From: Pseudoxanthomonas composti
Lineage (GTDB): Bacteria > Pseudomonadota > Gammaproteobacteria > Xanthomonadales > Xanthomonadaceae
Direction: 5' to 3'
NCBI RefSeq assembly: GCF_004122095.1
Contig: NZ_SAWZ01000007.1
Span: 1 to 64,000 of the forward strand
DNA: 64,000 nt
A program made the translations under genes and the position numbers. Each line of letters opens with the position of its first letter. The stretch's first letter is position 1. Under the pieces are notes generated by a model that did not search any database, was not told the DNA's origin, and saw nothing but the letters and a program-made list of their open reading frames with translations. This document shows, piece by piece, positions 54,500 to 63,592 of the stretch.

Positions 54500-54849
54500 C
54501 GGTGAACTCCTGTCAGGTGGAGGCAACATGCCCGGGGGACTTTCAGCATCAGGACGAACGGGGGAACGGAAGATCGACAGCCGCGGCAAGCTTTTCACGA
54601 TCACGCCCGTCCTGGCTGGCAGCCCTTGTGGGAGCCGATTCATCGGCGAAGAAGCTTTCCCGGTAAAGCCCCTTCGCGGCTGATGGCCCTAGGCCACGCA
54701 GAGCCGCTTCCACACCCCCGCGATGCACAACTTGGCTTTTGTGGGAGCCGAAGGAGCTTTCCCGGCAAAGCCCTTCGCGGCTGATGACCCAGGCCACACA
54801 GCGCCGCTCCCACAAGCGCGGTACTCGGCCTTGCCTTAACCAGCCCGCC
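54500..54849. other. Intergenic region with two tandem palindromic repeats
   Basis: The 350 bp between two - strand genes hold two neighbouring GTGGGAGC repeats (54627-54714 and 54740-54815) and no gene. The left end carries the upstream region of the VOC gene. Confidence 0.6.
54627..54815. repeat. Two GTGGGAGC palindromic repeats in direct orientation
   Basis: Copy one (54627-54714) starts TGTGGGAGCCGATTCATCGG and ends GAGCCGCTTCCACAC; copy two (54740-54815) starts TGTGGGAGCCGAAGGAGC and ends GCGCCGCTCCCACA. Both have the internal TTTCCCGG.AAAGCCCCTTCGCGGCTGATG.CC core and the extra AGGCCAC block absent from the 10.7 kb type. Confidence 0.8.
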
Positions 54850-56571
54850 TCAATCAGCCCGCATCGCGCTGAACTCCAGCGCCTGCAGGTCGAAGGGCCG
54901 ACCCTGCGCACGCACGATCAGCGTATTGCGGCCCTGCAGCAGCGCTAGCCCCTGGAAGGTCCCATCGGCCGATCCCGGCAACGCATCGCCATTGAGCACC
55001 ACCGACGCCTCGCCCGCCCCGGGCGAGACCAGCCTCAGCCGATACGTGCCCGCCTGCTCCACGCTGAAGCTGTAACGCAACCACTCGCCCTGCTCCAGGC
55101 CGGCCACCTGGAGCCCGCCCTGGCCATCCGGTCCCAGGTCCACGCCATCGTTGCGATAGGCTATGGCCGGGTTCCACACCAGCCCATCGGCCCTGGTGGA
55201 CTCGTTGGCCGGCGTGCGGTCGTGATAGGCCACGCCATCGGGCCCCATGTCGAAGTCGACCGCGGCAATCCGCCCGCCGCCAGGCCCGATCGCATGCGGC
55301 TTGAACGGCACCGCGCGGTCCGAATGCGGCGCGCGCAGCAGCGCATCGACCACGTCCGGGTGCTGCAGGTTGTGCTCGAACCGCACGTCGCGCGTGGCCA
55401 GGGTCATCAGCGCCTGCTCGGCCTGGGCGGCGCTGGGCTTGTGGCCCTTGCCGTTCCAGTAGTCCAGCAGTTGCAGGTAACCGGCATTGGGCTGGACCTG
55501 CAGCGGATTGTTGTAGCGGATCTTCTTCAGCGGCCACCAGGCCCAGCCGATGCCCTCGCCTTCGGCCAGCGCCACGGTGCGGGTGAACCAGTCGTTGGAG
55601 TTCTCGCCGGTCTCGCCCAGCCACAGCGGCACCTGGTGCTGGTCGCGCAGCGCCAGCAGCTCGGCGATGCTGGCGCGGTCCGGCGCGTTCCAGTACTTGT
55701 GGAAGCTCAGCACCAGGTTGTCGTCCCACAACCCGGCATCCAGCACGCCCTTGTAGTTGTTGCCCCAGCAGTTGCCCTCGATCACCACGATATGGCGCGT
55801 ATCCACCTCGCGGATGGCCGCGGTGGTGCGCTTGAGCAGCTCGCGCAGCGGCTGGTTGCCGGTCTCCTTGCAGCCACTGCGGTCCTGCCGGCTGGCAAAA
55901 CCCCAATTGGGCTCGTTGATGATGTCGTAGGCGGCGATGGCCGGCTCGTCCTTGTAGCGCAGGGCAAGCTCCCGCCACAGGGCCACCATCTTGTCCTGGT
56001 GCGCCGGGTCCTCCCACAGGGACGGCTTGCCGGGGTCGCGGTCGGAAATGTTGATGTCGTTGCCCTGCCCGCCCGGTGCGGCATGCAGGTCCAGGATCAG
56101 GTACATCCCGTTGGCCTTGGCCCAGGCCAGCAGCTGGTCGGTGCGGCGGAAGCCCTCTTCCAGCCAGGTCTGCTGGCCTTTCACCGGCTCCTGGTCCACC
56201 GGCAGGGTGTACAGCGCGTAGTGCATAGGCAGGCGCACGGAGTTGAAACCCCAGGCGCCCATCGCGTCGAGGTCGGCCTTGGTGGTGTGGTTGTCGCGCC
56301 AGGCCTGGTAGAAGGCTTCGGCCTTGTCCTGCCCGATCAGCTTGGCGATGTTGCGGCGGATCACCTGCTGGGTGCCGAACCTGGGCAACTCCAGCATGTA
56401 GCCTTCCTGCAGCATCCAGCCGCCCAGGCCGACCCCGCGCAGGATCACCGGCCTGCCCGACTCGTCCACGATCTGCGTGCCCTGCGTGCGCAGGAAGCCC
56501 CCCTGCTGCGCCTGCACGGCGGACGCGGCGCACAGCAGCGCGAGGGTGGCGAGCAGGCGGCGTGCGCGCAT
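54850..56571 (-). CDS. Secreted GH5 family glycoside hydrolase with C-terminal carbohydrate-binding module
   Basis: The 573-residue enzyme begins with a signal peptide (MRARRLLATLALLCAASAVQA). The barrel (about 25-430) opens with VDESGRPVILRGVGLGGWMLQEGYML, typical of GH5, and has WGFNSVRLPMHYALY, the acid/base Glu220 in YDIINEPNWGF, FHKYWN, and the nucleophile Glu320 in LWLGETGENSN. Residues about 450-573 form a CBM6-like sandwich (AAVDFDMGPDGVAYHD, WLRYSFSVEQAGTYRLRLVSPG, LQGLALLQGRNTLIVRA). It is likely to cut a beta-glucan or related glycan; the family is polyspecific. It lies upstream of the VOC gene, with two repeats between. Confidence 0.92.
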   Translation of the reverse strand: MRARRLLATLALLCAASAVQAQQGGFLRTQGTQIVDESGRPVILRGVGLGGWMLQEGYMLELPRFGTQQVIRRNIAKLIGQDKAEAFYQAWRDNHTTKADLDAMGAWGFNSVRLPMHYALYTLPVDQEPVKGQQTWLEEGFRRTDQLLAWAKANGMYLILDLHAAPGGQGNDINISDRDPGKPSLWEDPAHQDKMVALWRELALRYKDEPAIAAYDIINEPNWGFASRQDRSGCKETGNQPLRELLKRTTAAIREVDTRHIVVIEGNCWGNNYKGVLDAGLWDDNLVLSFHKYWNAPDRASIAELLALRDQHQVPLWLGETGENSNDWFTRTVALAEGEGIGWAWWPLKKIRYNNPLQVQPNAGYLQLLDYWNGKGHKPSAAQAEQALMTLATRDVRFEHNLQHPDVVDALLRAPHSDRAVPFKPHAIGPGGGRIAAVDFDMGPDGVAYHDRTPANESTRADGLVWNPAIAYRNDGVDLGPDGQGGLQVAGLEQGEWLRYSFSVEQAGTYRLRLVSPGAGEASVVLNGDALPGSADGTFQGLALLQGRNTLIVRAQGRPFDLQALEFSAMRAD

Positions 56572-56698
56572 CGGGCGAGATCCTTGTGGAGAGGTGAGGC
56601 AGGGTAAGCCGGATGCCCACCGCTGCCAGCGTGCGCCGCAACAGGCCGCGCCACACCGCCCGCAGGCCGCCCGCAACCGATGCAAAGCCGCCGGCGGT

Positions 56699-57676
56699 TC
56701 AGGCCTGGCCGGTCTCGGCCTTGGTCCAGCGCCCGTTGCGCTGGGCCACCACCTCAAAGCGCGCCCACTGCCGGAAGGCTTCCAGCGTGCATTGCCCCTG
56801 TTGGCCGGCTCCCTCTCCGGCAAGCACCCGATAGGACAGCATCGCCTGCGCCGCATCCTGCGCGGGGACCGACACCACCTCGCGCACGGCCCAGGCACGG
56901 CCCAGGCGGCCGTTGCTGTAGCAACGTCCCACCACGACCTGTCGGGGATGTACCACCACCCGCTCGGCGTGCTGCTTGGCCAGCTCCAGCAGCTCGGTCA
57001 TCTGCTCCTCGGTGATGTCCACATAGGCGTTGAGCCGCTCCATCGCCGCGTGGAAGTCCTCCTGGGTCAGGTCGAACTGTCGCTGCGCCGGCGTCACCGG
57101 CTGCGCCGGGTGGGACAGGCGGTGCAGATGCGCCGGGTAGCGACGCCAGCGGAACAGCCCGTTGAACAGCACCGCCATGGCCAGGATGGCCACCACGTTC
57201 ACCAGCACCGGCATCAGCAGGTAGTGGTAGCCCAGCGCGTGGACCTGCTGGCCGCCGATCACCGCCGATAGCGCCGTCGCCCCGCCGGGCGGGTGGATGC
57301 AGCGCGCGAAGGCCATGACCGCCACCGCCGCGCCCACGGCCAGGGCCGGCGCCAGCACATGCCCCGGCAGCAGTTTCTGCACGCTGACGCCGACGATGGC
57401 CGACAGCAGGTGCCCGCCGATCACCGGCCAGGGCTGGGACAACGCCCCCAAGGGCACCGCGAACAACAGCACCGCGCTGGCACCCATGGAGGCGACCATC
57501 ACCAGCCCGCTAGCGGTGCCGTCAAAGCCCTGGGGAAACACCCAGGTGGTCAGGTGGTACACCGCCACGATGCCCAACGCCGCGCCCAGGCCGGAGAGCC
57601 ACTTGTCGCTGGCGCGCGTGGTGCTGCGTTCGATGCCCAGCCACAGGCGCAAGGAACCGAAGAAGGTCTGGGTCAT
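56699..57676 (-). CDS. HPP family membrane protein
   Basis: The 325-residue protein has an HPP domain (about 25-175) with several hydrophobic helices (GLVMVASMGASAVLLFAVP, QPWPVIGGHLLSAIVGVSVQKLLP, ALAVGAAVAVMAFARCIHPPGGATALSAVIGG), including the IHPPGG motif that names the family. A cytoplasmic C-terminal extension (about 190-325) is not in the shortest relatives and lacks a CBS pair. HPP proteins have been linked to nitrite transport in plants and cyanobacteria; the role here is unknown. ATG 57676 was used. Confidence 0.85.
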   Translation of the reverse strand: MTQTFFGSLRLWLGIERSTTRASDKWLSGLGAALGIVAVYHLTTWVFPQGFDGTASGLVMVASMGASAVLLFAVPLGALSQPWPVIGGHLLSAIVGVSVQKLLPGHVLAPALAVGAAVAVMAFARCIHPPGGATALSAVIGGQQVHALGYHYLLMPVLVNVVAILAMAVLFNGLFRWRRYPAHLHRLSHPAQPVTPAQRQFDLTQEDFHAAMERLNAYVDITEEQMTELLELAKQHAERVVVHPRQVVVGRCYSNGRLGRAWAVREVVSVPAQDAAQAMLSYRVLAGEGAGQQGQCTLEAFRQWARFEVVAQRNGRWTKAETGQA

Positions 57677-58417
57677 GTCGGTGATGTGCGGAAAAAGCGC
57701 GCTGGCCGCAGCCACGCATGCTAACAGGCGCCAGCGCCCGAGCCTTGCGGGAGGCGACCGCCACGGCAGGCGCCGAGCGCTCGCCGGCGCCACAAGCTTC
57801 CACGATGGGGTCGAAGATTGCGGTCACCGACGCATAGGAATCTCGCGCAAGCCTGGAAGCATCCCGCCAGAGCAGCGTCGAGCCGCGAAGGGGCTTGAGC
57901 GCGGACGCCTCCTTCGCGACTGATGGCCCGAGGCCACCTGGATCCGCTCCCACAGCCGCGCACAAAAGTCGGACACGAGCGGACTTTCGCCCGCAGCATC
58001 CCGATTTTGTGAGAGCCGACTCATCGGCGAAGAGGCCCCGTCGATAAACCCCCTTCGCGGCTGATGGCCCGAGGCCACCTAGAGCCACTCCTACAACTGT
58101 CCACGAAGGTCGGGAAGCGCATGGTTTTTCGCCTAGAGCACCTCTGCCATCGTGGGAGCCGATTCATCGGCGAAGAAGCTTTACCGGCAAAAGCCGCTCC
58201 GCGGCTGATGGCCTAAGGCCACATGAAGCCGCTCCCACACGGCAAGGTGCACCCGGCCAGATCCTGGCGAAGAGAACGCGTTCGAGCCCGAGGCTGGCTT
58301 GGGGCCCACACCAAAGTCCGCTGGCGTCACGGCGTGCTGTGGCGCAAGCTGTCATCCGGCGCGCCGGCAGCGCGCCAGCTGGAAGATCGCGTCAATCAAT
58401 CCTCAGGGGGAGGCTCG
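57677..58417. other. Intergenic region rich in palindromic repeats
   Basis: This 741-bp stretch between divergent genes holds a right-half repeat (57880-57954) and two full repeats (58008-58095, 58152-58239). No gene is supported. The promoter of the following esterase gene should lie at 58240-58400. Confidence 0.6.
57880..58239. repeat. Cluster of three GTGGGAGC palindromic repeats
   Basis: A right-half copy (57880-57954) ends GATCCGCTCCCACA. A full, diverged copy (58008-58095) starts TGTGAGAGCCGACTCATCGG and ends GAGCCACTCCTACAA. A full copy (58152-58239) starts GTGGGAGCCGATTCATCGG and ends AAGCCGCTCCCACA. Spacing is irregular. Confidence 0.8.
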
Positions 58418-60034
58418 ATGCTGCACCGTCTTGCAATCGCCAGCGCACTGGCGCTGGCCTTTGGTGCCTGCGCGCCGGGCGCGCAGGCCCACAACGCCGG
58501 CGCGGATACGCCCGCACCGCATCGCTTCGTCCGGGTCAGCCTGCCAGCCGGTGCCGCGCCGACCTCCGGCAGGCTGCTGGTGTTCGCCACCGACCCCGCA
58601 TCGGCGCGCGCCGCGTCCAGGGACGGGCAGGTCACGGCGGTGGACGGCAACCCGTCCGCGCCGCATTCGGTGTTCATCGCTGCGCAGGAGGTGCCGCATC
58701 TGGAAGGCGGCGCCAGCGTGGACATGGACCTGGACCAGATCGCCTTCCCCGCGCCGTTTTCCACCCTGGCCGACGGCGACTACCTGGTGCAGGCCGTGCT
58801 GGACGTGGATCACAGCTACAACTACACCGGCCGCAGCGGCGGCGACCTGGTCAGCGCGGTCGCGCCGGTGCCGCTAAAACAAGGCAGGGCGCTGCCGGCG
58901 CTGTCGCTGGCGCACACCGTGCCGCAGACCTCCGACCCGTGGGCGCTGTCGCCGCGCGTGCCCGAGGCGGCCTTGCCAGCGCTGCCGCAGGCCAAGGCGC
59001 ACAGCTTCGATGCCTCGATGATCAGCCCGGCGCTCAGCGCGTTCTGGGGCCGCGACATCGCCCTGCGCGCACGCGTCCTGGTGCCGCCCGGCTACGACCC
59101 CAAGGCCGCCACACGCTACCCCACCGTCTACGTGACCCATGGCTTCACCGGCAACTACGACGCCTTCGCCGACAGCATCCTGACCACCTGGGACGCCATG
59201 GCGCGCCGGCAGACGCCGCCGATGATCTGGGTGTTCCTGGAAGAGGCCCTGCCCAGCGGCACCCACGAGTTCGTCGACTCGGTCAACAACGGTCCCTGGG
59301 GCACGGCGCTGACCGAGGAACTCATCCCGGCGCTGGAACGGCAGTACCGCATGGACGGCAAGGCCTCGGGGCGCCTGCTCACCGGGCACTCCTCCGGCGG
59401 CTGGGCCACGCTGTGGCTGCAGACGCGCTATCCCAAGCTGTTCGGCGGCACCTGGTCGACCTCGCCCGATCCCACCGATTTCCACGACTTCACCGGCGTG
59501 GACCTGTACGCGCCCGATGCCAACATGTATCGCCTGTCCGACGGCAGCGCCGCGCCAATGGCGCGCGAGGCGGGCAAGGTCGTGGCCACGGCCGAGGACC
59601 TGATCAAGATCGAGCGCGTGCTGGGGCCTTACGGCGGGCAGCTGTCCTCCTACGAATGGGTGTTCTCGCCGCGCGGGCCCGATGGCGCGGCGATGCCGCT
59701 GTTCGACCGCGACACCGGCCGGGTCGACCCCAAGGTCGCCGCTTACTGGACGGCGCACTACGACATCGCCGCACGCCTGGCCGCGCAATGGCCGCAGCTG
59801 GCGCCGGACCTGGAGGGCAAGATCCACGTCATCGTCGGCACCGCCGATACGTTCTACCTGGACGGTCCGGCCCACAAGCTCAAGGCGGTGCTCGATGGCC
59901 TGCACGCCAGGAGCCAGGTGCGCTTCCTGGAAGGCCGCACCCACTTCGACCTGGGCCGGCAGGGCGATGACGAGGATGCCCTGGTCAAGCAGATCGCCTG
60001 GGAGATGTACGCCGTGGCACGACCGGCGCATTAG
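58418..60034 (+). CDS. Secreted esterase (alpha/beta hydrolase, Esterase_D/Fes-like)
   Basis: The 538-residue protein has a signal peptide (MLHRLAIASALALAFGACAPGAQA). The N-terminal third (about 30-190) is a beta-rich domain. The alpha/beta hydrolase core starts near RARVLVPPGYDPKAATRYPTVYVTHGF; the nucleophile Ser is in GRLLTGHSSGGWATLWLQ, and the late His in FLEGRTHFDLG. This matches the putative-esterase family that includes enterochelin and feruloyl/acetyl-xylan esterases. The substrate is unknown; several carbohydrate-active enzymes share the window. A GGGGGAGG site precedes ATG 58418. Confidence 0.85.
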   Translation: MLHRLAIASALALAFGACAPGAQAHNAGADTPAPHRFVRVSLPAGAAPTSGRLLVFATDPASARAASRDGQVTAVDGNPSAPHSVFIAAQEVPHLEGGASVDMDLDQIAFPAPFSTLADGDYLVQAVLDVDHSYNYTGRSGGDLVSAVAPVPLKQGRALPALSLAHTVPQTSDPWALSPRVPEAALPALPQAKAHSFDASMISPALSAFWGRDIALRARVLVPPGYDPKAATRYPTVYVTHGFTGNYDAFADSILTTWDAMARRQTPPMIWVFLEEALPSGTHEFVDSVNNGPWGTALTEELIPALERQYRMDGKASGRLLTGHSSGGWATLWLQTRYPKLFGGTWSTSPDPTDFHDFTGVDLYAPDANMYRLSDGSAAPMAREAGKVVATAEDLIKIERVLGPYGGQLSSYEWVFSPRGPDGAAMPLFDRDTGRVDPKVAAYWTAHYDIAARLAAQWPQLAPDLEGKIHVIVGTADTFYLDGPAHKLKAVLDGLHARSQVRFLEGRTHFDLGRQGDDEDALVKQIAWEMYAVARPAH

Positions 60035-60151
60035 ATCCGGACGCATCGCCAAGGCGCAGGCAGCTGGCCTGCGTCACCGGCGCAGCCCGTCAACGAAACC
60101 TTGCGCAGCAGGCTGCGATGATGGGCCACTCTCCCAGCCGCAGGCCGCCCC

Positions 60152-60742
60152 ATGTCCGACCGCATCCTCGTGTTCTACGGCTCCTATCGCAGCGACCGCA
60201 TGGGCATCCGCCTGGCCGAGTACGCGGTGCGCACGCTCAACGCGCGCGGCGCGCAGGCCGAGCTGATCGACGCCAAGGCGGTGGACCTGCCGATGCTGGA
60301 CCGCATGTACAAGGAATATCCCAAGGGCCAGGCGCCGGAGGCGATGGAGACGCTGGCCGAAAAGATCCGCACTGCCGACGGCTTCGTCTTCGTCACCGGC
60401 GAGTACAACTGGGGGCTGCAGCCCGGCCTGAAGAACCTCACCGACCATTTCCTGGAAGAGTGGTTCTGGCGGCCTGCCGGCATCGTGAGCTATTCGGCCG
60501 GCCGCCTGTCCGGGGCCCGCGCCAGCTTCGCCTGGTACGGCACGCTCTCGGAGATGGGCATGGTGGTGATCTCCAGCACCGTGACCGTGGGCCCCATCGG
60601 CAAGACCCTGGACGCCCAGGGCCAGCCCATCGAGGAGGCCGGCAAGTCGCTGGAGAAGAGCTTTGCCCGCTTCGCCGACGACCTGGCCTGGTGGACCGAA
60701 GCGGCGCGCACGCAGCGTGACAAGCGCAAGCCGCCCTACTGA
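60152..60742 (+). CDS. NAD(P)H-dependent FMN reductase family protein
   Basis: The 196-residue cytoplasmic flavodoxin-like protein has the FMN-phosphate loop LVFYGSYRSDRMGIRLAEY, then DAKAVDLPMLDRMYKEYP, ADGFVFVTGEYNWGLQPGLKNLTDHFLEEWFW, and SAGRLSGARASFAWYGTLSEMGMVVISSTVTV. The GEYNWGLQPGLKN motif is typical of the azoreductase/chromate-reductase type FMN reductases. It reduces FMN or quinones with NAD(P)H. It is 117 bp downstream of the esterase. Confidence 0.9.
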   Translation: MSDRILVFYGSYRSDRMGIRLAEYAVRTLNARGAQAELIDAKAVDLPMLDRMYKEYPKGQAPEAMETLAEKIRTADGFVFVTGEYNWGLQPGLKNLTDHFLEEWFWRPAGIVSYSAGRLSGARASFAWYGTLSEMGMVVISSTVTVGPIGKTLDAQGQPIEEAGKSLEKSFARFADDLAWWTEAARTQRDKRKPPY

Positions 60743-60806
60743 CCGGCATGTCCCCTGCGCGGGCGGTTTTGCGTGATCTGACAGGTCCTGCCTGCCGGAG
60801 TCCGTC

Positions 60807-61991
60807 ATGCGCGCTGCCATGATCGCATCCCTGCTGCTGTCCGCCCTGCTGCTATTGCGCCCGTTGCCGACCTGCGCGGCCGAGCCGCGCATCATTCAAC
60901 TCAGCGGCTCCGGCGCCAACATGCTGGCCCTGCGCGAGGACGGCACCGTGGTGGCCTGGGGCGAATTCAACGAGGGCCAGCTGGGGCCCAATCCGCAGCG
61001 TCATGGCAGCAGCCGGGAGGCGCGGCCGACGCTGATTCCGCTGCCGGCCCGCATCCGCGAGATCGCCGGCGGCGGCACCAACGGCTATGCGCTGACCGAG
61101 GACGGCCGCGTGCTGGCCTGGGGCGCGCAGGTGGGCCTGGGCGGTGGCCGCCCCGTGCCCTCCGCGGGGGTCACGGTCGTCCAGGTGCCGCTGCCGCCAG
61201 TGCGCCACCTCTACGCTCGGGAAAGCACTGCCATCGCCCTGCTTGAAGACGGCAGCCTGCGCGCCTGGGGCCAGCGCGGTGGCGGCAAGATCGGCGACGG
61301 CCTGGCGAACAAGCGCTGGGGCGAGGCCAGCCCGCCCGCGCTGACGCCGGTGCGCGTGCCCGGGGCCACCGACATCACCCAGGTCGCCATGGGCGCCTCG
61401 CACACCCTGGCCCTGCGCCGGGACGGCACGGTGCTGTCCTGGGGGGTCAATCGCTACGGCGAGCTGGGCCGACAGCCGGTGCAGGAGCCGCCGCTGGACC
61501 TGCCGGCGCCGGTCGAGGGGCTCAGCGACGTGACCACGGTCGCCGCCGGTGCCAATGTCTCGATGGCCGTCCGCCGCGACGGCACGCTGCTGGCCTGGGG
61601 CAGCCGTCGCTGCTACATGCTCGGCGATGGGCTGCAGGACGATCCGCCTGAGCGCTTCTCCGCCAGGCCGCTGCCCGTGGCCGGCGTGCGCGCGCCCAAG
61701 GCGGTGCAGTTGTCCGTGTGCAATGCCATCGCCTTGTTCGAGGACGGCAGCGCGATGGGCTGGGGCAACACCGACTGGGGCACCCTGGGCCTGGGCCAGA
61801 AGACCGGCTACGTCAAGCAGCCCAAGCGCCTGACCGTGCGCGATATCGCCCTGGTTTACTCGCTGGGCCACCGCGTCTACCTGATCAAGCGCGATGGCAG
61901 CAGCTGGTACGCCGGCCATGGCGGCAAGGACGAGTGGCAATCGCCAGTGCTCACCCAGGCCACCTTCACCCCGATCCCGCTGGCGCCGTAA
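60807..61991 (+). CDS. Secreted RCC1-repeat (beta-propeller) protein
   Basis: The 394-residue protein has a signal peptide (MRAAMIASLLLSALLLLRPLPTCAA). About seven RCC1-type blades follow, each with an (I/L)AL-x-x-DG-x-x-x-(A/S)WG core: LALREDGTVVAWGEFNEGQLG, YALTEDGRVLAWGA, IALLEDGSLRAWGQRGGGKIGDG, LALRRDGTVLSWGVNRYGELG, MAVRRDGTLLAWGSRRCYMLGDG, IALFEDGSAMGWGNTDWGTLGLG and YLIKRDGSSWYAG. RCC1 propellers bind partners; bacterial secreted versions have no known enzyme role. Start is ATG 60807. Confidence 0.88.
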   Translation: MRAAMIASLLLSALLLLRPLPTCAAEPRIIQLSGSGANMLALREDGTVVAWGEFNEGQLGPNPQRHGSSREARPTLIPLPARIREIAGGGTNGYALTEDGRVLAWGAQVGLGGGRPVPSAGVTVVQVPLPPVRHLYARESTAIALLEDGSLRAWGQRGGGKIGDGLANKRWGEASPPALTPVRVPGATDITQVAMGASHTLALRRDGTVLSWGVNRYGELGRQPVQEPPLDLPAPVEGLSDVTTVAAGANVSMAVRRDGTLLAWGSRRCYMLGDGLQDDPPERFSARPLPVAGVRAPKAVQLSVCNAIALFEDGSAMGWGNTDWGTLGLGQKTGYVKQPKRLTVRDIALVYSLGHRVYLIKRDGSSWYAGHGGKDEWQSPVLTQATFTPIPLAP

Positions 61992-62074
61992 CACGCACGA
62001 CGCGCCGGTTTCATGCGGCCTGAGCACGGGCGCCGATAGCCTCTGCGCTCCACCCTTATCCAGGAGACATCGCA

Positions 62075-62512
62075 ATGGGCCTCTTCTCCAGCATCGTGGA
62101 CAAGATCTTTGGCCATGCCAAGGCCGCCACACCGGCCACACCGGCCGCGCCGGCCGCGCCGGCCAAACCCGCGCCGATCTTCATCGACGGCAGCGCGCAG
62201 ACCGCCGATGTCGCCCCGCCCGCCCCGCCCTCGCCCACGCCGGCGGCAGCCGAGCCAGTGGATGTGGCGGCCGTGCTGACCGAACTGGCCGCACAGAAGG
62301 GCGGCAAGAGCGACTGGCAGCATTCCATCGTGGATCTGCTCAAGCTGCTGGACCTGGATTCCAGCCTGGATGCGCGCAAGGAACTGGCCACCGAGCTGGG
62401 CGTGCAGGCCGGCGCGCACGGCAGCGCCGAGCAGAACATCGCCCTGCACAAGGCCGTGATGAAGAAGCTGGCCGAGAACGGCGGCAAGGTGCCGGACGAG
62501 CTCAAGGACTGA
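62075..62512 (+). CDS. DUF3597 domain-containing protein
   Basis: The 145-residue protein begins MGLFSSIVDKIFGHAKA, then an Ala/Pro-rich linker (about 17-65), and a C-terminal helical domain (VDVAAVLTELAAQKGGKSDWQHSIVDLLKLLDLDSSLDARKELATELGVQA) that matches the DUF3597 family. It is probably cytoplasmic. A CAGGAGA site precedes the ATG. An 8-bp hairpin (62520-62540) follows the stop. Confidence 0.85.
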   Translation: MGLFSSIVDKIFGHAKAATPATPAAPAAPAKPAPIFIDGSAQTADVAPPAPPSPTPAAAEPVDVAAVLTELAAQKGGKSDWQHSIVDLLKLLDLDSSLDARKELATELGVQAGAHGSAEQNIALHKAVMKKLAENGGKVPDELKD

Positions 62513-62519
62513 GCACCAC

Positions 62520-62540
62520 GGCGGGCCGTCGTGGCCCGCC
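62520..62540 (+). terminator. Weak hairpin after DUF3597 gene
   Basis: GGCGGGCC and GGCCCGCC flank a 5-nt loop 8 nt past the stop. No T tract follows, so the evidence for termination is limited. Confidence 0.45.
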
Positions 62541-62681
62541 AGCACCCGCAGCGCGCGGGGCGGCGTCCTGGCCGTTCCCGCGCCTGGCAGCAATGGGCAA
62601 GCATCGGGCAGGAACGGCCAAGGCGCTGACGGCAGGGCGCGGCATCATCGACCGCATCGTTCTTCGTTATGGAGCTTCACG

Positions 62682-63161
62682 ATGCGCACGCCTTTCCTGG
62701 CCGCACGTTGCCTGTTGATCGCGACATTGATGCTCGGCCTTCCCAGCGCCGCCCTGGCCCAGGCGCAAGACAGCCCTGCGCGCAACGCCGCCGTGGTCAG
62801 CACCGCGTTCGAGCAGTGGCGCGCTGGCCAGGGCAGTGTGTTCGATCTGCTGGACGCCGACGTGGTGTGGACCGTGGCCGGCGTGAGCAGCGTGTCGGGC
62901 ACCTATCGTGGCCGGCAGGCGTTCCTGCAGGAGGCCGTCGCGCCGATCACGCGCAAGCTGCGCACGCCCATCACGCCAACGCTGCGGCAGATCGTGGCCC
63001 AGGGCGATGAAGTCGTGGTCTTCTGGGAAGGTCAGGCCACCGCGCTGGATGGCAGGCCGTACCGAAACCACTACGCCTGGCAGCTGACACTGGCACAAGG
63101 AAAAATCATCCGTGCTGTGGCCTACCTGGATACCGCGGCACTGGAAGCGCTGATGAAGTGA
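62682..63161 (+). CDS. Secreted nuclear transport factor 2-like (SnoaL) protein
   Basis: The 159-residue protein has a signal peptide (MRTPFLAARCLLIATLMLGLPSAALAQ). The rest is a cone-shaped NTF2-like fold: TAFEQWRAGQGSVFDLLDADVVWTVAG, SVSGTYRGRQAFLQEAVAPI, DEVVVFWEGQATALDGRPYRNHYAWQLTLAQGKIIRAVAYLD. The family includes isomerases and unknown stress proteins. A GGAG site is 7 nt before ATG 62682. Confidence 0.85.
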   Translation: MRTPFLAARCLLIATLMLGLPSAALAQAQDSPARNAAVVSTAFEQWRAGQGSVFDLLDADVVWTVAGVSSVSGTYRGRQAFLQEAVAPITRKLRTPITPTLRQIVAQGDEVVVFWEGQATALDGRPYRNHYAWQLTLAQGKIIRAVAYLDTAALEALMK

Positions 63162-63274
63162 TCGCTGGTGGCGCTCTAGCCTATCCACGCCCGATGCAAA
63201 CAAGCCAAGAGCGCGTGGGAGCTTCGCTTGGTCTGCATCGCGCCGGTCCCGCTTGCCCGCTCACTCCTCTTCGC

Positions 63275-63592
63275 TCACTCCTCGCCCGCACGCAGCCAGC
63301 GCGCGCGCACGCCCCAAGCCACCGCCATGACCGCCAGGAACGCACCATAGGCCAGCGCCGTGGCCAGGATCTGGCGCCACATCGCCCCAGCCTGATCGGC
63401 CCCCAGGGCGAACCCCCAGCGCATGGCCATCCCGGAAGCCAGTACGGCCACCACAATCGCTGCCACATCGAAGCCGCGCTTACCCGGCCGCCCGCGCGCC
63501 GCACGCGGGGTGATCCAGAACATCCACAGCAGGATGGCGTACCACGGCAGGAACAACACCAGCGCTAGGTTCTGTTGCCACAACTCGGTCAT
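63275..63592 (-). CDS. Small hypothetical membrane protein
   Basis: The 105-residue protein has three hydrophobic segments: LALVLFLPWYAILLWMFWIT, DVAAIVVAVLASGMAMRWGFALG and ILATALAYGAFLAVMAVAWGV. A basic loop (PRAARGRPGKRG) follows the first. I recognise no named family. The start MTELWQQN was chosen because the frame upstream has no support. It is convergent with the NTF2-like gene. Confidence 0.65.
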   Translation of the reverse strand: MTELWQQNLALVLFLPWYAILLWMFWITPRAARGRPGKRGFDVAAIVVAVLASGMAMRWGFALGADQAGAMWRQILATALAYGAFLAVMAVAWGVRARWLRAGEE

